A program made the translations under genes and the position numbers. Shown here piece after piece: positions 1-5,066 of a stretch of 5,066 nucleotides of DNA. Each line of letters starts with the position of its first letter. Position 1 is the stretch's first letter. The notes under the pieces were generated by a model. It did not search any database. It was not told the DNA's origin and worked only from the letters and a program-made list of their open reading frames with translations. The DNA comes from Alphaproteobacteria bacterium (lineage in GTDB: Bacteria > Pseudomonadota > Alphaproteobacteria > Puniceispirillales > UBA1172): the NCBI GenBank assembly GCA_021296375.1, contig JAGWAQ010000181.1, positions 1 through 5,066 of the forward strand. The letters are read 5' to 3'.

Positions 1-939
1 CCCATGGGTGACCCAGACTTCCTGTGCCGCGAAGTCATCAAATGATTTCACCAAATCTGCCCAATCGCCATGGACCGACAGCACGAGTGGAAGCTCGACC
101 CCCGATTGCTTCGCGCGCTGGCGAATATGCATCCACCCCGAAGCCATGATGATCAACGGGTCAGGCAAGCGGCGGGACCATTTGTCATTGAGGGCTGATG
201 GCGGGGCAATGACAATCTCCCCCGCCAGGTCGGCGCGCGGCTGGCCTTTCTGACCGGCGGTGGCGGGTTCGAGCGCCCCCAGATCAACCCCGAGGTCCTG
301 ATAAAGCTGGCAGAGTTTCTGTTGCGCGCCATGCAGATAGACCGGTTTTGTGTAGCCCGCCTCGCGCAGCAGCGCGATCAGGCGTTGCGCCTTGCCGAGC
401 GAATACGCGCCAATGACATGACAACGGTGGGGGAATAAAGCCAGCGACGTCAGCAGTTTGTCAATCTCGGCCTTTGGGTCAGGGTGGCGGAACACCGGCA
501 GGGCAAAGGTCGCCTCTGTCACGAAGACATCACAAGCGACGGGGGTGAAGGGCGCGCAGGTGGGGTCAGCCTTGCGTTTGTAATCACCGGAGACGACAAC
601 GCGCTTGCCGTTGTGGTCGATCACCACCTGCGCTGACCCCAGGACATGCCCGGCGGGTTCAAGGCGGATGGTGACGTCACCTAACGTCAGGCTTTCCCCG
701 TAACGAAGCGGGGTTTGTTTGTTGGTGAAATTCTCGCCATAACGGCTGGCCATGATGGCGAGGGTTTCCGGCGTCGCGATGACATGGTCATGACCGGCGC
801 GGGCATGGTCAGCGTGGCCGTGGGTGACCACCACGCGAGGACTGGCGCGAAGGGCATCGATCAAGAACCGGCTTCCTGCTGTGCCGGTATCGACAGTCAA
901 TCCGGCGCCTTCAGGTTTGATCCAGTTGACGATGCTCAC
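1..939 (-). CDS. Ligase-associated DNA exonuclease, MBL fold/beta-CASP (C-terminus cut by window edge)
   Basis: Translating the minus strand from GTG 939 gives 313 uninterrupted codons to the left edge. Visible metallo-beta-lactamase features are the zinc motif HGHADH (residues 40-45), a GHVLGSAQ block with His98, SGDYK with Asp119, a DVFVTEATF block (137-145), YLHGAQQK (201-208), ASGWM (266-270), and S-x-H-x-D at 288-292 (His290, corresponding to the late metal-ligand histidine of CPSF73-type nucleases). The order and wording match the ligase-associated exonuclease family, which is believed to process DNA ends together with an ATP-dependent ligase. The family usually runs to about 335-345 residues, so some 25-30 residues are missing here. 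GTG 939 is chosen because AGGAG lies 5 bases upstream and the in-frame stop of the preceding GST blocks extension. Oddity: SVHGDW replaces the SDHADW I expect. It is probably co-transcribed with the upstream GST. The family assignment is strong; activity is inferred. Confidence 0.93.
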   Translation of the reverse strand, partial: MSIVNWIKPEGAGLTVDTGTAGSRFLIDALRASPRVVVTHGHADHARAGHDHVIATPETLAIMASRYGENFTNKQTPLRYGESLTLGDVTIRLEPAGHVLGSAQVVIDHNGKRVVVSGDYKRKADPTCAPFTPVACDVFVTEATFALPVFRHPDPKAEIDKLLTSLALFPHRCHVIGAYSLGKAQRLIALLREAGYTKPVYLHGAQQKLCQLYQDLGVDLGALEPATAGQKGQPRADLAGEIVIAPPSALNDKWSRRLPDPLIIMASGWMHIRQRAKQSGVELPLVLSVHGDWADLVKSFDDFAAQEVWVTHG

Positions 940-944
940 TTCGG

Positions 945-949
945 CTCCT
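945..949 (-). promoter_or_regulatory. Ribosome binding site deciding the GTG start of the exonuclease
   Basis: AGGAG on the minus strand sits 5 bases before GTG 939, inside the 12-base gap after the GST stop (TAA, 954-952). It supports the GTG start, since the next in-frame ATG is Met63, beyond the metal-binding HGHADH motif. Confidence 0.8.
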
Positions 950-951
950 GA

Positions 952-1635
952 TTAATCTTTCGTGCCAAAAAGTTTCTGGTATTCCTCTTTCGACAGTTTC
1001 GACAGGTCCTGCCGCAATTCCGCCCCGACCTTCATGCCTTTTTCAACGGCGGGACGCGCCATCATTTTTTCGCGCCAGGCCTGAACATGGGGAAAGTCAT
1101 TGATGTCAACGCCCTGACGTTCGTAGGTGCGGGACCAGGGGAAAATGGCCAGGTCAGCGATGGTGTAGTCATCCCCCGCCACCCACGGGGTTTCGGCAAG
1201 GCGGCGGTCCAGCACCCCGTAAAGGCGCCGGGCTTCGGTGGAATAGCGATCCATGCCATACTGGATTTTTTCCGGCGCGTAGAAATTGAAATGATGGGCT
1301 TGCCCCAGCATCGGGCCAAAGCCTCCCATCTGCCACATCAGCCATTCCATCACGGCGACACGGCCGGGGCCGGAAGCGGGCATCAGCTGGCCGGTTTTTT
1401 CCGCCAGGTAAAGCAGGATAGCGCCGGATTCAAACACCGTTTGCGGGTCACCACCGGTGTCGTGGTCAATAATGGCGGGCATGCGGTTGTTCGGGCTGAA
1501 GGCCAGGAATTCCGGCGCGAACTGTTCACCGGCGCCAATATTGACAGGCTTGATGGTGTAATCCAGCCCCATTTCTTCGAGCGCGATGGTGATTTTATGG
1601 CCATTGGGCGTCGGCCAGTAATAAACGTCAATCAT
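952..1635 (-). CDS. yfcG: Glutathione S-transferase, Nu class (YfcG/YghU-like), disulfide-bond reductase type
   Basis: A complete 227-residue cytosolic GST. The N-terminal thioredoxin-like domain (about 1-80) opens with MIDVYYWPTPNGHK. It has the Thr9/Asn11 pair that Nu-class enzymes use to handle glutathione in place of the catalytic Tyr/Ser/Cys of other classes. SPNN (47-50), the cis-Pro motif MPAI (52-55) and ESGAILLYLAEK (69-80, glutathione gamma-glutamyl binding) follow. The helical C-terminal domain has WLMWQMGGFGPMLGQ (88-102) and the N-cap/hydrophobic-staple region TIADLAIFPW (158-167). It resembles E. coli YfcG (215 residues, glutathione-dependent disulfide reductase activity) almost end to end, including the exact N-terminus, with about a dozen extra C-terminal residues. 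No strong Shine-Dalgarno precedes the ATG: GAAAG lies about 9-10 bases upstream and TCACCTCC directly abuts it. It heads a likely two-gene unit with the exonuclease (12-base gap, same frame). GST genes are not usual members of this repair cluster. Physiological substrate unknown. Confidence 0.93.
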   Translation of the reverse strand: MIDVYYWPTPNGHKITIALEEMGLDYTIKPVNIGAGEQFAPEFLAFSPNNRMPAIIDHDTGGDPQTVFESGAILLYLAEKTGQLMPASGPGRVAVMEWLMWQMGGFGPMLGQAHHFNFYAPEKIQYGMDRYSTEARRLYGVLDRRLAETPWVAGDDYTIADLAIFPWSRTYERQGVDINDFPHVQAWREKMMARPAVEKGMKVGAELRQDLSKLSKEEYQKLFGTKD

Positions 1636-1701
1636 GGAGGTGAAACTTTCGATCTTGTGGTGCGGCCATGAAAACGGCCCGGGGATATTGCTTCTAAACC
1701 T

Positions 1702-1726
1702 GATTACATTAATTTAGGGGGTAATC
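1702..1726. promoter_or_regulatory. Inverted repeat GATTAC-N13-GTAATC, candidate operator between divergent genes
   Basis: GATTAC (1702-1707) and GTAATC (1721-1726) are perfect 6-base inverted arms with 13 bases between them, 19 bp centre to centre. They lie in the middle of the divergent intergenic region. The arms overlap the predicted -10 hexamer of the GST promoter and touch the edge of its -35. This position suits a repressor controlling the GST side or both directions. No known regulator was recognised. No alphaproteobacterial SOS box (GTTC-N7-GTTC type) was seen in this region. Confidence 0.3.
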
Positions 1727-1731
1727 CTCAA
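1703..1731 (-). promoter_or_regulatory. Putative sigma70-type promoter for the GST-exonuclease unit
   Basis: On the minus strand TTGAGG (1731-1726, 4/6 to TTGACA) is followed after exactly 17 bases by TGTAAT (1708-1703, 5/6 to TATAAT). Transcription would start near 1696, giving a leader of about 60 bases before the GST ATG. It is the best promoter-like pair in the divergent intergenic region. No comparable pair was found on the plus strand for the helicase. Prediction by eye only. Confidence 0.45.
1716..1722 (+). promoter_or_regulatory. Strong Shine-Dalgarno-like AGGGGGT, misplaced for the helicase start
   Basis: AGGGGGT matches AGGAGGT at 6 of 7 bases. It lies 9 bases before ATG 1732 but 22 or 25 bases before the helicase starts GTG 1745 and ATG 1748. 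It therefore serves ATG 1732 best, which is out of frame with the helicase. See the short overlapping ORF and the T8 run. Confidence 0.45.
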
Positions 1732-1785
1732 ATGTCGATAACCTGTGATGACTTCTTTTTTTTCCACCGCGGTAAATCTGCCTGA
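1732..1785 (+). other. Possible 17-codon leader ORF overlapping the helicase start
   Basis: ATG 1732 opens a 17-codon frame (MSITCDDFFFFHRGKSA) ending at TGA 1783-1785, past the helicase start codon. It has the best ribosome binding site in the region. It crosses a run of eight T (1756-1763). With seven T the frame would run straight into the helicase, producing an N-terminus starting MSITCDDFFF. It could be a genuine leader peptide coupling translation, the true start obscured by a homopolymer error, or chance. A biological role is unproven. Confidence 0.2.
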
Positions 1786-4195
1786 ACCTTTGCGCCTTTG
1801 GTTTGATGACAAGGGCTGGGATTTGCATGACCATCAGGTGGAGATGATCGATGTCGCGAAACGCCGGCAATCCTGCCTGCTGGTGGCGCCAACGGGAACA
1901 GGCAAGACTCTGGCGGGGTTTCTCCCCAGCCTGATCGACCTTGCCGATACCCCTGCGCCGGGGCTGCACACGCTCTATATTTCGCCCTTGAAAGCGCTGG
2001 CGGTGGACATCGAGCGGAACCTGACGGCCCCGCTTGCCGCCATGAAGCTTGATATTCGCGCCGAAACCCGCACCGGCGACACGCCCCCCGCCAAGCGGCA
2101 ACGGCAACGCGAACGGCCGCCGCATATCCTCGAGCTGATGCTGACCTGGCCGAACGCGGCGGAAGTGTTCAGCGGCCTTAACACGGTTATTCTGGATGAA
2201 CTCCATGCCCTGGCGGGGAACAAGCGGGGGGATCTGCTGGCCCTGTCCCTGAGCCGGTTGCGCAGGCTGGCCCCCGATTGCCGCAGTGTTGGCCTGTCGG
2301 CGACGGTGGCGGACCCCGAAAAATTGACAGGCTGGCTTGACCATCGCCGCGAGAAGGTTGAGGTGGTGCGCGGCGGCACCACCGCGTCGCCAGAACTCAG
2401 CATCCTGACGAAAGCCGAAGACCTGCCCTGGGCGGGGCATTCGGCGGCCTATGCGGTGGATGATATTTTTGACATGATCAAAAGCCACACCACGACGCTG
2501 GTCTTCGTCAATACCCGCGCGCAGGCGGAAATCCTGTTCCAGAGCCTGTGGCGGATTAATGACGACAACCTGCCGATCGGATTGCACCATGGCTCGCTTT
2601 CCGCCGAACAACGCCGCAAGGTTGAAGCGCATATGGCGAAAGGCGGGCTGCGGGCGGTGGTGGCGACATCATCACTCGACCTCGGGATCGACTGGGCGGA
2701 TATTGATCTGGTGGTTCAGGTCGGCGCCCCGAAAGGCACGGCACGGCTGTTGCAGCGGATCGGGCGGTCGGGGCATCGTTATGACCTTGTGTCGAAAGCC
2801 GTGCTTGTCCCCGCCAACCGGTTCGAGGTGTTTGAATGCATGGCGGCGGAAGCTGATATTCGCGATGGATTGCTGGATGACCCTGACGATCACCCCGGGG
2901 GGCTGGATGTGCTGGCGCAGCATCTGGTGGGGATGGCGCTGTCGGACCCGTTCCATGCGGATGATCTTTATCATGAGGTGCGGGAAGCCCACCCCTATCG
3001 TGATCTGCCGCGGCAGGATTTCAACGACACGCTGGAGTTTGTCACCACCGGCGGTTACGCGCTCAAGGCTTATGAACGCTATCACAAGCTGGCGTTGGGC
3101 AAGGACGGGCTTTACCGCATTGCCCATCGCAGCGTTGGCCTGCAATGGCGGCTCAATGCCGGCACGATTGTTGAAACCAACACCTTGAATATCCGCCTGC
3201 GAGGGGGGCCGAAACTGGGCAAGATCGAGGAATATTTTGTCCAGAGCCTGACCCCCGGGGATACGTTTATTTTCGCCGGCAGGGTGCTGGCCTATGTCGG
3301 GATGCAAGGCGCGATGACGGTGCTGGCGGCCCCCACCACCGCAACAGAACCGAAAGTACCGGCCTATGCCGGCGGGCGATTGCCCCTGACGAGCAACCTT
3401 GCGGAACGTATCCGCGCCCTGATGGTCGATAAAGCCAACTGGCCGCGCTTTCCGGACACCGTGCGGCAATGGCTGTCGATCCAGGAATGGAAGTCAAGCC
3501 TGCCGGGGCCCGACCGGTTGCTGGTGGAAACCTTCCCGCGCGGCAAAAAGCAGTTTTGCGTGATTTACGGGTTCGAGGGCCGCAACGCGCACCAGACCCT
3601 GGGGATGCTCATCACCCGCCGCATGGAACGCACGGGCCTTAAGCCGATCGGATTTGTCGCCACTGATTACGCCCTTGCGGTCTGGTCGCTAAACCCCGTC
3701 ACCTCGCCGGAGGAGTTGTTGTCGCCGGATCTGCTGGGCGATGACCTTGAGGAATGGATGAAGGAAAGCACCATGATGAAACGGTCGTTCCGGACGGTGG
3801 CGACGATCGCCGGATTGCTGGAAAAGCGCCACCCCGGAGCTGAAGAGAAATCCGGCCGTCAGATGACCATGAATTCGGATTTGATTTACGATGTGCTGTT
3901 GCGCCACCAGCCCGATCATATCCTGATGCGGGCGACACGTCAGGAGGCGGCGCGGGGGTTGACGGACATCAAACGTCTGGCGGAGCTGTTGACGCGGTTT
4001 CAGGGGCGGCTTGATTTCCGCCAGCTTGAGCGGGTGTCGCCGCTTGCCATGCCGCTGATGCTTGAAGTCGGGCGCGAGGCGGTGACGGCCTCGGCGGTTG
4101 AAGACGGGCTGGCGGAATTGCAGGCGGAATTGATGGATGAGGCGATGGATGGTGTTGACCTGAACGCCCCTCTGCAATCGAGTTTCGCGTTATGA
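1748..4195 (+). CDS. Ligase-associated DEXH-box DNA helicase (Lhr-core family)
   Basis: An 815-residue SF2 helicase, near the usual 800-850 of the ligase-associated Lhr-like family. Motifs from ATG 1748: Walker A APTGTGKT (47-54), motif Ia SPLKALA (79-85), TRTGDT (107-112), DELH box (150-153), motif III SAT (184-186), motif IV FVNTRAQAE (253-261), motif V ATSSLDLGIDW (306-316) and arginine-finger motif VI QRIGRSGHR (336-344). Next come the winged-helix and Lhr-specific middle region, and a C-terminal DEAD/H-associated domain with VETFPRG and FEGRNAHQTLGML (about 590-650). It is expected to translocate on and unwind DNA during repair. Oddity: between Ile127-Leu128 and Glu129 about seven residues normally containing TTPE (motif Ib) are absent. 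The start is uncertain: GTG 1745 and ATG 1748 are adjacent and neither has a well-placed ribosome binding site. The stop overlaps pdeM (ATGA), implying coupled translation. Identity is strong; intact activity is doubtful. Confidence 0.95.
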   Translation: MTSFFSTAVNLPEPLRLWFDDKGWDLHDHQVEMIDVAKRRQSCLLVAPTGTGKTLAGFLPSLIDLADTPAPGLHTLYISPLKALAVDIERNLTAPLAAMKLDIRAETRTGDTPPAKRQRQRERPPHILELMLTWPNAAEVFSGLNTVILDELHALAGNKRGDLLALSLSRLRRLAPDCRSVGLSATVADPEKLTGWLDHRREKVEVVRGGTTASPELSILTKAEDLPWAGHSAAYAVDDIFDMIKSHTTTLVFVNTRAQAEILFQSLWRINDDNLPIGLHHGSLSAEQRRKVEAHMAKGGLRAVVATSSLDLGIDWADIDLVVQVGAPKGTARLLQRIGRSGHRYDLVSKAVLVPANRFEVFECMAAEADIRDGLLDDPDDHPGGLDVLAQHLVGMALSDPFHADDLYHEVREAHPYRDLPRQDFNDTLEFVTTGGYALKAYERYHKLALGKDGLYRIAHRSVGLQWRLNAGTIVETNTLNIRLRGGPKLGKIEEYFVQSLTPGDTFIFAGRVLAYVGMQGAMTVLAAPTTATEPKVPAYAGGRLPLTSNLAERIRALMVDKANWPRFPDTVRQWLSIQEWKSSLPGPDRLLVETFPRGKKQFCVIYGFEGRNAHQTLGMLITRRMERTGLKPIGFVATDYALAVWSLNPVTSPEELLSPDLLGDDLEEWMKESTMMKRSFRTVATIAGLLEKRHPGAEEKSGRQMTMNSDLIYDVLLRHQPDHILMRATRQEAARGLTDIKRLAELLTRFQGRLDFRQLERVSPLAMPLMLEVGREAVTASAVEDGLAELQAELMDEAMDGVDLNAPLQSSFAL
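1756..1763 (+). repeat. Eight-T homopolymer run in the helicase 5' coding region
   Basis: Eight consecutive T lie three codons into the helicase (the FF of MTSFF). Losing one T would join the well-served ATG 1732 frame to the helicase frame. The run could therefore mark slippage, variation or a sequencing error. Confidence 0.6.
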
Positions 4196-4896
4196 GCAAA
4201 CAGGTATCAACAGTGACGGTGCGCCTTAACGGACAGCCGGTCATCTGCAATGCCGATGGCACCGCCTTGTTTGATGGCGGGGGGGTGCTGGTGGTGTCGG
4301 ATTTGCATCTTGAAAAAGGCCGCGCCCTGGCCACCACCGCGCCGATACCGCTTTATGACACGGACGCCACCCTGGCGGCGCTATCCGCGGCGATTGAGCG
4401 TGATGACCCCCAGGAGGTGATCTTTCTCGGGGACAGTTTTCACCGCTCGCATCTGGCGGCGAGTCTGGCGCAACCCTATCGCGAGACCTTGCGTAATCTG
4501 GCACAGGGGCGGCAGTTCACCTGGCTTGTCGGCAATCATGACCCGCAGTTGCCGGATTTCCTGCCCGGGGATGCGAAAGCGGAACATCAGCTGACAGGGA
4601 TCACCTTTCGGCATATTGCCGACGATAAGCCCATTGGCAAGGCCATGGGGGGTGAGGTGTCGGGGCATTACCACCCGAAAATCCGCATCAAGACACGGGC
4701 GCGGGCGATCAGCGGGAAATGCTTTATCCATGATGGCGTGCGGATGATCATGCCTTCCTTCGGGGCGTATACCGGCGGGTTGTCGGTGTTCGACCCTGCC
4801 ATCGCCACGCTTTACCCGAAGAAAGCTGAAATTTTATTCTGCCACGCTTGTCAGATTTACCGTTACCCCTATTCTCAAGTTATCGCGCCGAAATAA
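4192..4896 (+). CDS. pdeM: Ligase-associated metallophosphoesterase PdeM (DNA damage response endonuclease type)
   Basis: A complete 234-residue calcineurin-like phosphoesterase. The two-metal motifs appear in order: SDLHLEKG (36-43, Asp37 and His39), GDSFH (80-84, Asp81), GNHD (114-117, Asn115 and His116) and GHYHP (158-162, His159 and His161). The family-specific MPSFGAYTGGL stretch (187-197) follows. Length and motif order match the ligase-associated PdeM family, which is encoded with the DEXH helicase, MBL exonuclease and ATP-dependent ligase. Its members are described as nucleases or phosphodiesterases acting in DNA damage response. ATG 4192 overlaps the helicase stop by ATGA and has no clear ribosome binding site, so translation is probably coupled. 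The C-terminal 25 residues are less conserved and contain FCHAC, a Cys-x-x-Cys pair (217/220) I do not recall from the family. All expected metal ligands are present. Confident in the family; the substrate is inferred. Confidence 0.93.
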   Translation: MSKQVSTVTVRLNGQPVICNADGTALFDGGGVLVVSDLHLEKGRALATTAPIPLYDTDATLAALSAAIERDDPQEVIFLGDSFHRSHLAASLAQPYRETLRNLAQGRQFTWLVGNHDPQLPDFLPGDAKAEHQLTGITFRHIADDKPIGKAMGGEVSGHYHPKIRIKTRARAISGKCFIHDGVRMIMPSFGAYTGGLSVFDPAIATLYPKKAEILFCHACQIYRYPYSQVIAPK

Positions 4897-4910
4897 CGGC
4901 AGCTTTTAAC

Positions 4911-4990
4911 ACCACCAGAACACGGTATCACCAAAACACGGTACCGCCAGAAAACGGTAACGCCAGAACACGATACCACCAGAACACGAT
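4911..4990 (+). repeat. 16-bp tandem repeat, five direct copies
   Basis: Five head-to-tail copies of consensus ACCACCAGAACACGGT start at 4911, 4927, 4943, 4959 and 4975, with 0, 2, 2, 3 and 1 mismatches. There are no spacers, so this is not a CRISPR array. Each unit begins ACC and most end GGT, so junctions form GGT/ACC dyads, for example the palindrome CGGTACCG at 4939-4946. The array fills most of the 106-base gap between pdeM and the photolyase-like gene and stops directly before the latter's ribosome binding site. The 16-base period is not a multiple of three, which argues against coding. A minisatellite, a protein-binding array or an mRNA element are all possible. Confidence 0.9.
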
Positions 4991-4996
4991 AAGGGA
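4991..4996 (+). promoter_or_regulatory. Ribosome binding site for the photolyase-like gene
   Basis: AAGGGA lies 6 bases before ATG 5003, immediately after the last repeat unit. It supports this start codon, from which the photolyase-like N-terminus reads. Confidence 0.6.
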
Positions 4997-5002
4997 ATCC
5001 AT

Positions 5003-5066
5003 ATGGCAATTGCTCTTTGCTGGTTTCATCTAGAGCTGCGGTTGGGGGTCCACCCGGCCTTGACGG
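5003..5066 (+). CDS. Probable DNA photolyase/cryptochrome family protein, N-terminal fragment (runs off right edge)
   Basis: From ATG 5003, 21 complete codons are open to the window edge. Residues 7-20 read WFHLELRLGVHPAL. This aligns without gaps to the start of class I photolyases, whose usual signature is WFRxDLRLxDNPAL, at the expected distance from the initiator Met (beta-strand then WFR). This N-terminal Rossmann-like domain binds the antenna cofactor, and the full protein (about 450-500 residues) would repair UV-induced pyrimidine dimers with FAD. Changes from the signature are Arg to His at 9, Asp to Glu at 11 and Asp to Val at 16, each explainable by one base. The gene may be divergent, cryptochrome-like or decaying. 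AAGGGA precedes the ATG at good spacing. The repair-gene neighbourhood fits. With only 21 residues visible the call is moderate. Confidence 0.6.
   Translation, partial: MAIALCWFHLELRLGVHPALT

Noticed and set aside
1087..1671. 194-codon plus-strand ORF opposite the GST
   Set aside because: It is antisense to a clearly conserved GST, its protein is unrecognisable and there is no suitable start context.
1664..1679. GGCC...GGCC hairpin as a terminator
   Set aside because: The stem has only 4 pairs with no T tract, and it lies inside the GST leader.
1637..1717. Plus-strand GGAGGTGA (1637-1644) followed by TTG 1655 and a 20-codon frame
   Set aside because: The peptide is very short with a rare start and no family resemblance. 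The SD-like string is just the complement of the GST leader.
1733..1741. DnaA box-like TTATCGACA on the minus strand
   Set aside because: A single near-match with one mismatch and no cluster or origin context; expected by chance.
1709..2632. 307-codon minus-strand ORF opposite the helicase N-terminal half
   Set aside because: It lies wholly antisense to unmistakable helicase motifs, and its Arg/Gln/Pro-rich translation resembles no family. It is a GC-rich shadow frame.
4911..4990. CRISPR array
   Set aside because: The repeats are contiguous with no spacers and only 16 bp long.
4848..5033. 61-codon ORF crossing the end of pdeM and the 16-bp repeats, with a repeated TRYHQNT-like peptide
   Set aside because: It starts at TTG inside pdeM. 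The peptide repetition is a by-product of translating the DNA repeat, whose 16-base period changes frame each unit. It overlaps the better supported photolyase start.

Overview
The window looks like a chromosomal piece of an alphaproteobacterium. This rests on the moderately GC-rich coding style, tight gene packing, and close resemblance (from memory) of the proteins to alphaproteobacterial homologues; the species cannot be named. Most of it encodes a DNA-repair island, the 'ligase-associated' or LPD set. That set comprises an ATP-dependent DNA ligase, the metallophosphoesterase PdeM, an Lhr-like DEXH helicase and an MBL-fold exonuclease.

Layout: positions 1-939 (minus strand) hold the ligase-associated MBL/beta-CASP exonuclease. 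It starts at GTG 939 and its C-terminus runs off the left edge. Upstream of it in the same direction, with only 12 bases between, is a complete Nu-class (YfcG/YghU-like) glutathione S-transferase (952-1635). A 109-112 base divergent intergenic region (1636-1747) holds a fair sigma70-type promoter for the GST-exonuclease unit and an inverted repeat. It also holds a good Shine-Dalgarno that fits an out-of-frame ATG better than the helicase start. On the plus strand follow the DEXH helicase (1748-4195) and pdeM (4192-4896), coupled by an ATGA overlap. After pdeM comes a five-copy 16-bp tandem repeat (4911-4990). The first 21 codons of a probable DNA photolyase follow (5003 to the right edge). The ligase is not in the window; by family precedent it may lie just left of position 1.

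The helicase, exonuclease and PdeM are expected to act together in DNA end processing and damage response. The photolyase-like gene extends the repair theme, and the GST adds a redox/detoxification activity to the exonuclease transcript. Several genes deviate at normally conserved sites. The helicase lacks about 7 residues covering the TTPE (motif Ib) region, the exonuclease has SVHGDW where SDHADW is usual, and the photolyase signature carries several substitutions. The most interesting items are the helicase motif loss, the start-codon/T8-run conflict at the helicase 5' end, and the 16-bp repeat array directly before the photolyase-like gene.
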